Shown piece after piece: positions 1 through 6,496 of a DNA stretch of 6,496 nt; within the stretch, counting starts at the first letter, position 1; the number at the start of each line of letters is the position of its first letter. The notes under the pieces were generated by a model. That model searched no databases. It was not told the origin of the DNA and saw only the letters and a program-made list of their open reading frames with translations. Position numbers and translations under genes: made by a program. The stretch comes from Neisseriaceae bacterium (lineage in GTDB: Bacteria > Pseudomonadota > Gammaproteobacteria > Burkholderiales > UBA11063), in NCBI GenBank assembly GCA_947454215.1, contig CANGJN010000035.1, positions 1 to 6,496 on the forward strand. The letters are read 5' to 3'.

Positions 1-2016
1 GAGGCTATAAAAAGAGAGGTGATTGGAAAATTTAAAGAACTTTCTGAGTTAAGAAATCGTGTTTCAGATGAAATGCTTATTTTATTGAATAAAATTGATA
101 ATATAGAACAATTAATTGATTTTATAATTACTCAAGTAGTCTCTGATATTGTTATAAGGCAAGAGTTTCTTGGGATAGAATCATTAAAAAAAAGGCTTAA
201 TAGATTATTAATCGAGTTGAATAAAGAGATTGGAGTTTTAACAGTTGAAAAACGTATTCAAGGTAGAGTAAAGCAACAAATTGAAAAAAATCAAAAAGAG
301 TATTATCTTCATGAGCAAGCAAAAGCCATCCAACAGGAGTTAGGTGATGAAGATTTAAATGATTGGGAAATTTTATCTCAGAAAATAAAAAAAGCTAAAA
401 TGCCAAAAGAAGCTGAATTAAAAGCTATGGGGGAATTAAAAAAATTAAAATTAATGCCACCTATGTCTTCGGATAGTGCGATTGTTAGATCTTATTTAGA
501 TCATTTGATTGGTTTACCATGGTGTAAATCTACTAAAGTTAATATAGATTTAAATAAGGCTGAGAAAATATTAAATAAAGATCATTATGGTCTTGATAAA
601 ATTAAGGATAGAATTATAGAATTTTTGGCAGTACAAAAAAGAGTGAATAATAATAAATCCCCAATTTTATGTTTTGTAGGGCCTCCTGGAGTAGGGAAGA
701 CTTCACTTGGTGAATCTATTGCTAAGTCAGTTGGAAGAAAGTATATTCGTATTGCCCTAGGTGGTTTGCATGATGAATCAGAAATAAGAGGACACAGAAA
801 AACTTATGTAGGTTCAATGCCAGGTAAAATATTACAAAATATAACTAGAGTTGGAGTCAATAATCCTTTATTTTTACTAGATGAAATAGATAAATTAGGA
901 ACACATCATAGAGGAGATCCTGCATCTGCTTTATTAGAAGTTCTAGACCCTGAACAAAATCATTCTTTTGTTGATAATTATACCGAGACTCCATTTGATT
1001 TATCTCAGGTAATGTTTATAGCCACTGCAAACTCATTAAATATACCTAGTCCGTTAAAGGATAGAATGGAAATAATTTTTCTTTCTGGTTATACAGAACA
1101 AGAAAAATTAAAAATTGCCGAACAGTATTTATTGCCCAAACAGATTAAAAATACAGGTTTAAAACCTAATGAAATATCCATAGATTCAGAAACAATTTTG
1201 TCGATTATTAGATTTCATACAATGGAAGCTGGGGTTAGAGAACTAGATAGAAAGTTAAATAAATTATGTAGAAAAATTGTAAAATTAATCGATACCAACA
1301 AATTTAAAAAAATTACTGTAAATAGTGAAAGTTTGATTGAATTCTTAGGACCAGAAATTAATAATTTTAATTTTAAAATTAATGAAAATAAAGTTGGAAG
1401 AGTTAATGGTTTAGCTTGGACTGAAGTAGGTGGAGATATTTTGCATATTGAAGTAGTTTCTATTATAGGTAAAGGAAACATAATCAGAACTGGTAAACTA
1501 GGTGATGTGATGTTAGAATCTATACAAACAGCCATTAGTTTAGTAAGATCTAGAACTGAAGCCTTAGGAATAGATGAGAGATTTTATGAAACTAATGATA
1601 TTCATGTTCATGTTCCAGAAGCAGCTACTCCTAAGGATGGACCATCCGCTGGTATCGCTATGGTAACTGCCATTGCTTCTAGTTTAAATCACATTCCGAT
1701 TAAATCTGATGTAGCAATGACTGGAGAAGTAACTCTTTATGGAGATGTATTGGCTATAGGTGGGTTAAAGGAAAAACTTTTGGCAGCTTTAAGAGGTAAA
1801 ATTAAAACTGTTATTATACCTAAAAGAAATATTAAAGATTTAGAAGAAATACCTGTTGAGATTAAAGGTGCTTTAAATATTGTTTTAGTTAGTACAATTG
1901 ATGAAGTATTAGAAGTTGCATTTGAATATAAGCCTAAGCAATTTGTAAATAATAAAAAAGTTTCAATTGATGATAGAAAGAGTGTTAATGTATATAATCC
2001 TAATCCTTTAATTTAG
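1..2016 (+). CDS. lon: ATP-dependent serine protease Lon, 5'-partial (C-terminal 671 residues)
   Basis: Lon is a cytoplasmic homo-oligomeric AAA+ protease that unfolds and degrades damaged and short-lived regulatory proteins. The reading frame is open from base 1, and the residues before the GTG at 19 (EAIKRE) still align with the middle of the Lon N-terminal region. The gene therefore begins outside the window, with about 130 residues missing relative to the 784-residue E. coli protein. Counting from the first codon, the remainder of the N-terminal region and the helical linker (KRIQGRVKQQIEKNQKEYYL) come first. The AAA+ module follows, with Walker A GPPGVGKT at 227-234, pore-loop YVGSMPG, Walker B FLLDEID at 291-297 and sensor-1 ATANS. 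The protease domain has catalytic Ser549 in KDGPSAG and Lys592 in GGLKEKLLAA, 43 residues apart as in E. coli (S679/K722). All catalytic residues are present, so the protein should be active. The C-terminus runs slightly past the E. coli end. mfd follows after 18 bp in the same frame. Confidence 0.97.
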   Translation, partial: EAIKREVIGKFKELSELRNRVSDEMLILLNKIDNIEQLIDFIITQVVSDIVIRQEFLGIESLKKRLNRLLIELNKEIGVLTVEKRIQGRVKQQIEKNQKEYYLHEQAKAIQQELGDEDLNDWEILSQKIKKAKMPKEAELKAMGELKKLKLMPPMSSDSAIVRSYLDHLIGLPWCKSTKVNIDLNKAEKILNKDHYGLDKIKDRIIEFLAVQKRVNNNKSPILCFVGPPGVGKTSLGESIAKSVGRKYIRIALGGLHDESEIRGHRKTYVGSMPGKILQNITRVGVNNPLFLLDEIDKLGTHHRGDPASALLEVLDPEQNHSFVDNYTETPFDLSQVMFIATANSLNIPSPLKDRMEIIFLSGYTEQEKLKIAEQYLLPKQIKNTGLKPNEISIDSETILSIIRFHTMEAGVRELDRKLNKLCRKIVKLIDTNKFKKITVNSESLIEFLGPEINNFNFKINENKVGRVNGLAWTEVGGDILHIEVVSIIGKGNIIRTGKLGDVMLESIQTAISLVRSRTEALGIDERFYETNDIHVHVPEAATPKDGPSAGIAMVTAIASSLNHIPIKSDVAMTGEVTLYGDVLAIGGLKEKLLAALRGKIKTVIIPKRNIKDLEEIPVEIKGALNIVLVSTIDEVLEVAFEYKPKQFVNNKKVSIDDRKSVNVYNPNPLI

Positions 2017-2037
2017 TAATATAGTAGTTAAATAATG
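2014..2037 (+). other. lon-mfd junction with clustered in-frame stops and no Shine-Dalgarno
   Basis: The lon stop TAG (2014) is followed directly by TAA (2017), and a further TAA lies at 2029, all in the same frame as mfd, which starts at 2035. The 18-bp spacer is almost entirely A and T and contains no AGGAG-like stretch. There is no room for a promoter or terminator between the genes. I infer that mfd is translated from a lon-mfd transcript, by re-initiation or from an unstructured leader. Confidence 0.6.
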
Positions 2038-5000
2038 AGTATTTATAATGAACAAACTCTTAGTTTTAATATATGGAAAATATCGAAACTTTATAAGTCA
2101 ACTCCTTTATTAATTATTGCTGGTGATGTTTTTACAGCAAATAATTTGGTAAAGGAACTAAAATTTTTCTTACATGATAAAAAAGTTTCATATTTTCCTG
2201 ATACTGAATTGTTGCCATACGAAAGATTATCTATTTCAAAAGAATTAATTTTAAATAGGTTAAAGTTATTGTGGCAATTAAGTTTAAATCAAGTCGATAT
2301 TTTAGTAATAAACCCATCAACATTACAGTCTTTACTGTGTCCTGTTTCATATTTATACAACTCTTTAATTGTTTTAAAAATTAATGATACCTTGCCTATT
2401 CAAATTTTAAAAAAAAGATTATTAGCTGCTAATTATAATCTAGTGGAACAGGTAATGGAATCGGGAGAATTTACTGTTAGGGGAGGGATAATTGATCTTA
2501 TTCCTACCGGTACAAATTTGTTTATAAGAATTGAACTGTTTGATGATCAAATTGAGTCAATAAAGAGTATAGATAAATTAACTCAAAGTGTAATTAATAC
2601 TTATGATGAGTTTCAGTTGATACCCTCAAAAGAGTTTCCTATTAATAGTGATAGTTTGAATAGTTTCCGACATAGATTTAATCAATATTTCCCCACACAT
2701 ACTTCTGTTCATTCTGATCTAAAAAACAATATTTTACCCAGTGGCAGTGAGTTTTATTTACCATTATTTTTTGATAAATGTTCATCTATATTTGATTATT
2801 TAGATAGTTCTTGGAGTATAGTTTGTTTTGATAACCTCAAAAATGATTTAAATATAAACTGGAGCATAATAAACCAAAGATATCAGTTAAATCATGATGC
2901 TTATCCTTGTATTGAGCCTAATGGTTTATATTTATCGGCTGATGAGGTACTAAAAAAAATAAAGCATTACAAAATTTATCCAGTTGTAAAAGATTCCAAA
3001 GATTTTAAGTCGTTACCAGATGTATCAATAAATACTAAAAAAATGGATCCATATGCTTCATTAAGAGATTTGAAAAAAAATATATCGCAGCCATTAATAA
3101 TAGTTTTTAATAGCCTAGGTAGATTACAAATATTTTCTCAAGAAATATCAAAATTTAATTTTAGTTTTAATATCATTGAAAATATTAATTCTCCAGTATC
3201 TAAGGATAAGTTTAATCTTGTTTGCGGAGATATGTATAATAGTTTTATAACTAATAATTTTTGTTTAATTAGCGAAAATGATTTGTATAAAAATGATTAT
3301 AGTATTACTAAAAAAAAATCAATTATGAAGGCAATGCAATTAGACAGTAGTGTTCAAGAAATTGCAGATATAAAAATAGGTGATTTTATAGTACATAAAA
3401 ATTATGGAATAGCTAAATATCAAGGTTTAAATACTCAGATTATAGATAATATTAAATATGAAATGATAGTATTAGAGTATAACAACCAATCCAAATTAAT
3501 GATTCCAATTCAGAATCTTTATCTAATTAATAAATATAATACTCCTTTAAATAATATCGAAATTCCATTAGATACATTAGGTGCTAAAAACTGGGATAAA
3601 ATAAAAAATAGAATTAATAAGAAAATAGAGGATACTGCAGCCCAGTTATTAGAACTTTATGCTAAAAGAGAAATGAAAGATGGGTATAAATTTAGTGTTC
3701 CTAAAGAATATGAAGATTTTTCTAAGAGTTTTTTATATCAATTAACTCCAGATCAAGAGACGGCTATTAAAAATGTAATTGATGATATGACGAAAAAAAA
3801 GCCTATGGATAGGTTAATTTGTGGTGATGTTGGTTTTGGTAAAACTGAAGTAGCATTAAGAGCTGCATTTATTTGTGCAATGAATCGTAAGCAAGTAGCA
3901 TTTTTATGTCCTACTACTTTATTAACCGAGCAGCACTATAATAATTTTATTAATAGGTTTGCAAATTTCAATGTTACAGTTAAAGAAGTATCAAGGTTCA
4001 AGAGTAAAAAAGAAATCTTAGAAACTTTAAAATTACTTGAATTAGGTAAGATAGATATATTAATAGGTACCAGTAGATTAATTCAAAAAGATATAAAATT
4101 TAATGACCTTGGTTTAGTTATAATTGATGAAGAGCATCGATTTGGAGTTAATCAAAAAGAAGTATTAAAGGAAATGAAACATAATGTTGATTTTCTTACG
4201 CTAACTGCAACTCCAATACCAAGAACTTTATCAATGGCCTTGGAAGGTTTAAGAGATTTTTCTATTATTGCTTCTCCACCTAAAAGAAGACTTCCAATTA
4301 ATACAATATTAATCCAAGATTCTGATTTAATTTTTAAAGAAGCTGTAACAAGGGAAATAAAACGAGGTGGACAAGTTTTTTTCTTATATAATAATATTGC
4401 TAACATAGAAACCATTAAAAATAGATTAATTAATTTATTTCCTGAATTGAATATTGAAGTTGCCCATGCTCAAATGCATGAAAAAAAATTAGAGTCTATC
4501 GTTAAGGACTTTATTAATCAAAAATTTCATATTCTAATCTGTTCTACTATTATCGAAAATGGAATTGATATTCCTAATGCCAATACTATTATAATTTATT
4601 CAGCAGATCATTTTGGATTGGCTCAGTTATATCAAATTCGGGGGCGTGTAGGTAGGTCTCATCATCAGGCATATTGTTATTTAGTAATTAATGAGAAGGT
4701 GAGTTCTAAAGCAGAAAAAAAATTAGAAGCTTTAAAGTCAACATCAGAATTAGGTTCAGGTTTTAATCTTGCTACATACGATTTAGAAATAAGAGGAGCA
4801 GGTGATATATTAGGAGTAAATCAGTCAGGAAGTATAAATCAGATGGGTTTGTCTCTATATTCTGAAACATTAAGAAAAACAATTAATAAACTAAAAAGTA
4901 TTGATGCTTTTATAGAAGAAGATTGTGAAGTAGTAATTAATGAAACGACGGTAATACCTGAAAACTATTGCCATGATATAAAGACAAGAATTTATTATTA

Positions 5001-5352
5001 TAAAATTTTATCTAATACTAAAAATATAGAAGAAGTAAATTCGATTTATTCAAAAATAATTGATGATTATGGAATGCCTCCAATTGAACTAACAAATCTA
5101 ATCCATTTAAATTATTTAAGAATACATGCTCAATCTATAGGAGTAAAAAGTATAACTATTACTAATGATAAAATAATAATTGCCTTCTCAACAAAACCTA
5201 AAGTTTGTAAAAATGTTACAACTATTCTAAGCGGTGATCAATCCATAAGATTTAATAATGATAAAATAGTTAAATCTATTAATTTAAAATCAGCAAAACA
5301 AAAATTTGAAGAGGCAGAAAAACTAATAGAGATGATTTCTGAAAAAACATAA
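2035..5352 (+). CDS. mfd: Transcription-repair coupling factor Mfd (complete, 1105 aa)
   Basis: Mfd is a cytoplasmic ATP-driven DNA translocase that pushes stalled RNA polymerase off damaged DNA and recruits UvrA to start nucleotide excision repair of the template strand. The N-terminal UvrB-like module spans roughly residues 1-340. It keeps Arg149, Arg165 and Phe169, which by spacing correspond to the UvrA-contacting R165, R181 and F185 of E. coli (recalled from the published structure). The RNA-polymerase-interacting CarD-like domain begins near residue 443 (IGDFIVHKNYGIAKY). The RecG-type SF2 motor has Walker A GDVGFGKT at 597-604, DEEH at 698-701, LTATPIPRT at 723-731 and QIRGRVGR at 867-874. 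The translocation motif surrounds EIRGAGDILG (about 919-928), and a TRCF C-terminal domain spans about 960-1090. The length is close to E. coli's 1148, and no domain is missing. The ATG at 2035 gives a normal N-terminus, although no Shine-Dalgarno sequence precedes it. The gene probably shares a transcript with lon. Confidence 0.97.
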   Translation: MSIYNEQTLSFNIWKISKLYKSTPLLIIAGDVFTANNLVKELKFFLHDKKVSYFPDTELLPYERLSISKELILNRLKLLWQLSLNQVDILVINPSTLQSLLCPVSYLYNSLIVLKINDTLPIQILKKRLLAANYNLVEQVMESGEFTVRGGIIDLIPTGTNLFIRIELFDDQIESIKSIDKLTQSVINTYDEFQLIPSKEFPINSDSLNSFRHRFNQYFPTHTSVHSDLKNNILPSGSEFYLPLFFDKCSSIFDYLDSSWSIVCFDNLKNDLNINWSIINQRYQLNHDAYPCIEPNGLYLSADEVLKKIKHYKIYPVVKDSKDFKSLPDVSINTKKMDPYASLRDLKKNISQPLIIVFNSLGRLQIFSQEISKFNFSFNIIENINSPVSKDKFNLVCGDMYNSFITNNFCLISENDLYKNDYSITKKKSIMKAMQLDSSVQEIADIKIGDFIVHKNYGIAKYQGLNTQIIDNIKYEMIVLEYNNQSKLMIPIQNLYLINKYNTPLNNIEIPLDTLGAKNWDKIKNRINKKIEDTAAQLLELYAKREMKDGYKFSVPKEYEDFSKSFLYQLTPDQETAIKNVIDDMTKKKPMDRLICGDVGFGKTEVALRAAFICAMNRKQVAFLCPTTLLTEQHYNNFINRFANFNVTVKEVSRFKSKKEILETLKLLELGKIDILIGTSRLIQKDIKFNDLGLVIIDEEHRFGVNQKEVLKEMKHNVDFLTLTATPIPRTLSMALEGLRDFSIIASPPKRRLPINTILIQDSDLIFKEAVTREIKRGGQVFFLYNNIANIETIKNRLINLFPELNIEVAHAQMHEKKLESIVKDFINQKFHILICSTIIENGIDIPNANTIIIYSADHFGLAQLYQIRGRVGRSHHQAYCYLVINEKVSSKAEKKLEALKSTSELGSGFNLATYDLEIRGAGDILGVNQSGSINQMGLSLYSETLRKTINKLKSIDAFIEEDCEVVINETTVIPENYCHDIKTRIYYYKILSNTKNIEEVNSIYSKIIDDYGMPPIELTNLIHLNYLRIHAQSIGVKSITITNDKIIIAFSTKPKVCKNVTTILSGDQSIRFNNDKIVKSINLKSAKQKFEEAEKLIEMISEKT

Positions 5353-5369
5353 ATTAATCAATAATTTAT
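5349..5369 (+). terminator. Weak AT-only hairpin over the mfd stop codon
   Basis: ATAAATTA (5349-5356) pairs perfectly with TAATTTAT (5362-5369) around a 5-nt loop. The stem has no G-C pair and no T tract follows, so it is a poor intrinsic terminator and could be chance in DNA this AT-rich. It is the only hairpin immediately at the end of mfd. Confidence 0.2.
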
Positions 5370-5425
5370 CCTCTATTGTCAACTATAATAAATGCATAAT
5401 TTTTAACAAATATAAACAATTTATC

Positions 5426-5461
5426 AATTATAGACTCACTATATAATAATTATAGTCTGAC
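5426..5461 (+). repeat. Imperfect direct repeat AATTATAGnCTnAC, two copies
   Basis: AATTATAGACTCAC (5426-5439) and AATTATAGTCTGAC (5448-5461) match at 12 of 14 positions and start 22 bp apart, two helical turns. Between and across them, ACTATA (5438-5443) can pair with TATAGT (5451-5456). They could be a protein-binding pair or a decayed duplication. The low complexity makes chance a real possibility. Confidence 0.35.
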
Positions 5462-5543
5462 ACTTATAACACTAACTTCAAGTACATCGGCAATAAATAA
5501 GATTGTTTGCATAAAGTATTCTCTAAATAATAATATAATTTGC

Positions 5544-5572
5544 TTGATATTGATTGTAAAAATTAGTATTAT
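5544..5572 (+). promoter_or_regulatory. Sigma70-like promoter match, + strand
   Basis: TTGATA (5544-5549) and TATTAT (5567-5572) are separated by exactly 17 bp, each one mismatch or so from the TTGACA and TATAAT consensus. No open reading frame follows in this direction. Any transcript would run about 95 nt to the hairpin at 5651-5673. In DNA this AT-rich such matches are common, so this is a candidate only. Confidence 0.25.
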
Positions 5573-5650
5573 TATGTTTATTAACCTGATTTCCTGACCT
5601 ATATATGTACATAAATCAACTATGTTGTCAAATTTATTTTATACTTTAAT

Positions 5651-5673
5651 AAAAGGGTAATAGTATCCCTTTT
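5651..5673 (-). terminator. Candidate intrinsic terminator downstream of the transposase remnant
   Basis: AAAAGGG (5651-5657) and CCCTTTT (5667-5673) form a perfect 7-bp stem with a 9-nt loop. The A/T ends supply a short U stretch in either direction, so it could act on both strands. On the - strand it lies 34 bp past the last recognisable transposase stop (5707), the expected place for the transposase terminator. On the + strand it could end read-through from mfd or from the promoter match at 5544. Confidence 0.45.
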
Positions 5674-5706
5674 CGTCACTCTAAATGCGTAAAAATTTGT
5701 ATTTCT

Positions 5707-6375
5707 TCATTTGTTATGAGAAATATTTTTAGAAGTAATAAGAAATTAAAGTTTTCTTTCTAAAACTTAAATAACCTTTTTGGGTTTTCCTCTTTCTAAA
5801 AAAGATTGCTATTTAGATTTTAAACTTCCTTCTTTGCTTAACTTAATATTATCTCGTCCATTGCCTATCACCTTTCTACCAGTTTTTTACCGCTCTCATT
5901 AGAATGTGGAACCAAACCACATAAACTTGCAACTTGTCGTCCTCAGCACTCTCCTAATTCAGGAAATTAATTACTTATGATTTGGCAATATTTTCACCAA
6001 TACCAAGGATAGGTTAATAACAAATTAATTTTTTCTAGAATTGTTTTATCATCTTTATTGATTTTGTCAATTTCATTAAGTAATAATGATATTTGACTCT
6101 CAAGAAAAATGATCACGTCTTTTATCAAATCCTGTATAACATTATTCACTAGGATATTTTAGCATCAATAGTATCTGATATACCTTCAGTCATCAATTTC
6201 GTTTCATGACTACCAGTAGTTTCAAAAACAAATAAAGTGTTATCTTTATTCTCTAAATTAGACAGAAGCATTTTGTTTATTTGATTTCATTATTTTCGTA
6301 TTTATAACTTTTATTATTATTAAAGATAAATAGATCATTCTTGGCTATGTCTACTCCAATAAAATTACTATACAT
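5707..6375 (-). pseudogene. IS110-family transposase, degraded by frameshifts, stops and deletions
   Basis: IS110 transposases combine an N-terminal RuvC-like DEDD domain with a C-terminal domain carrying a catalytic serine. Pieces of such a protein appear in order on the - strand but in changing frames. The start is ATG at 6375 with FIGVDIAKNDLFIF (first acidic residue). A frameshift near 6275 leads to LFVFETTGSHETKLM (6240-6190) and then SDTIDAKI (about 6175-6153), with a TAG at 6151. A coiled-coil-like stretch VIQDLIKDVIIFLESQ (6140 onward) comes next. LGIGENIAKS lies near 6007, then FPELGEC-stop, and then GRQVASLCGLVPHSNESGKK (about 5938-5882). After another shift come GRKVIGNGRDNI (near 5880-5845) and FLERGKPKKV (about 5794-5765). 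About 223 codons of DNA remain against the usual 320 or so. Segments are probably missing before SDTIDAKI and after NGRDNI. It cannot make a functional protein. Confidence 0.88.
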
Positions 6376-6376
6376 G

Positions 6377-6415
6377 CAACTCTCTATAGAAAATTAAAAT
6401 TGTGAGTGGGAGTTG
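6377..6415. repeat. Inverted repeat CAACTC...GAGTTG just upstream of the transposase start
   Basis: CAACTC (6377-6382) and GAGTTG (6410-6415) pair perfectly. With one bulged G the stem can extend to CATGCAACTC against GAGTTGGCATG (6373-6382 with 6410-6420). The extended form would compete with the TTGGCATG stem for the bases at 6413-6420 and would cover the transposase start codon. Confidence 0.55.
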
Positions 6416-6467
6416 GCATGAGATCCCATGATTTATTAAATCATTATATTCGGGCGACACATGCCAA
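6413..6467. repeat. Nested inverted repeats TTGGCATG...CATGCCAA
   Basis: TTGGCATG (6413-6420) and CATGCCAA (6460-6467) are a perfect 8-bp inverted repeat. Inside lies ATGATTTATTAAATCAT (6428-6444), a perfect palindrome around one T. CCC (6425-6427) and GGG (6452-6454) face each other across the inner hairpin and could add pairing. This is the most G/C-containing structured part of the non-coding region. Confidence 0.8.
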
Positions 6468-6470
6468 ATT

Positions 6471-6496
6471 GATAACTAACTGTACAACTAGTTATC
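6471..6496. repeat. Inverted repeat GATAACTA...TAGTTATC at the window edge
   Basis: GATAACTA (6471-6478) and TAGTTATC (6489-6496) are perfect 8-bp inverted repeats around a 10-nt loop (ACTGTACAAC). The right arm ends exactly at the last base of the window, so the stem may be longer. Confidence 0.75.

Larger units (their letters stand above)
5353..5706. other. Intergenic stretch without a supportable gene
   Basis: All six frames are broken by frequent stops and no protein family is recognisable. The stretch contains a 14-bp imperfect direct repeat (5426-5439 and 5448-5461), a promoter-like match (5544-5572), a small 5-bp hairpin (ACATA/TATGT, 5609-5625) and a stronger hairpin at 5651-5673. 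The part nearest the transposase remnant may include the right end of the insertion sequence, but no boundary is visible. Confidence 0.6.
5651..6496 (-). mobile_element. Remnant of an IS110-family insertion sequence (boundaries unresolved)
   Basis: The transposase pseudogene (5707-6375) identifies the element. The structured non-coding DNA upstream of it (6376-6496) and the hairpin downstream (5651-5673) are plausible left-end and right-end parts. IS110 elements lack conventional terminal inverted repeats and usually make no target duplication, so the ends cannot be set from this window. The left end probably extends beyond base 6496. The element sits downstream of mfd and breaks neither housekeeping gene. 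Confidence 0.6.
6376..6496 (-). ncRNA. Candidate IS110 bridge-RNA region upstream of the transposase remnant
   Basis: Read on the transposase strand, the segment gives three successive stems. Stem 1 is GATAACTA/TAGTTATC (6496-6471). Stem 2 is TTGGCATG/CATGCCAA (6467-6413). It encloses an asymmetric internal loop (15 nt on one side, 7 nt on the other) and an apical hairpin built on ATGATTTA/TAAATCAT. Stem 3 is CAACTC/GAGTTG (6415-6377), ending one base before the ATG; it shares 3 nt with stem 2. IS110-group elements are known to encode, at this end, a non-coding bridge RNA with a 5' stem-loop and two internal-loop structures that pair with target and donor DNA. The match is in position and shape only, and no guide pairing could be tested because both element ends are unknown. 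Confidence 0.4.

Noticed and set aside
19..21. GTG as the real start of lon
   Set aside because: The frame is open to base 1 and the residues before the GTG align with the interior of the Lon N-terminal region. Known Lon proteins carry about 130 further residues, so the gene is cut by the window edge.
1215..1535. Open frame of 106 codons on the - strand inside lon
   Set aside because: It lies opposite the conserved Lon AAA+/protease region, resembles no family and is explained by the AT-rich composition of the coding strand.
4152..4415. Open frame of 87 codons on the - strand inside mfd
   Set aside because: It lies opposite the conserved helicase motifs of Mfd and has no recognisable features of its own.
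5376..5385. TTGACA on the - strand (complement of TGTCAA) as a promoter reading into mfd antisense
   Set aside because: The -10 position has no acceptable TATAAT-like match, and the hexamer alone is not evidence of a promoter.
5450..5512. 20-codon ORF on the - strand (MQTILFIADVLEVSV...)
   Set aside because: It has a start and a stop, but only a weak AGAGA upstream, no conserved context and a length expected by chance.
6413..6496. CRISPR, tRNA or attachment site made from the clustered inverted repeats
   Set aside because: There are no repeated spacer-repeat units, no cloverleaf with the expected arms, and no duplicated core on the other side of the transposase remnant that I could find.

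Overview
The window is strongly AT-rich (about 28% GC by eye). It holds two long, intact housekeeping genes on the + strand followed by about 1.1 kb with no intact gene. Both proteins read like proteobacterial family members. To my eye the closest resemblance is betaproteobacterial, for example the 'DPEQNHSFVDNY' and 'YLLPKQIKNTGLK' stretches of Lon and 'LSMALEGLRDFS' and 'GLYLSADEV' of Mfd. Low GC, many 8-9 nt A runs inside genes, a bare junction without a ribosome binding site, and a decaying insertion sequence suggest a host-restricted or genome-reducing bacterium. The species cannot be named from this sequence.

Layout. Positions 1-2016 (+) encode the ATP-dependent protease Lon, open at the left edge; about the first 130 residues of the usual protein lie outside the window. 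After 18 bp, positions 2035-5352 (+) encode the complete transcription-repair coupling factor Mfd. The pair is probably co-transcribed. Lon clears misfolded and regulatory proteins, and Mfd removes stalled RNA polymerase and recruits UvrA, so both are maintenance functions, but they are not a known functional unit. In many proteobacteria hupB follows lon, and it is absent here.

Positions 5353-5706 contain no gene I can support. They hold an AT-only hairpin over the mfd stop codon, a pair of imperfect direct repeats, one sigma70-like promoter match on the + strand, and a 7-bp GC-tipped hairpin (5651-5673) that could end transcripts.

Positions 5707-6375 (-) are a wrecked IS110-family transposase. 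Recognisable pieces from N- to C-terminus appear in order but in different frames, with stop codons and probably two internal deletions. Upstream of its start codon (6376-6496) the non-coding DNA carries three perfect inverted repeats. Read on the transposase strand they form a 5' hairpin, a stem with an asymmetric internal loop and an apical hairpin, and a third stem ending at the transposase start. This order resembles the bridge RNA encoded at the left end of IS110-group elements and is the most interesting signal in the window. It is an inference from structure and position only.
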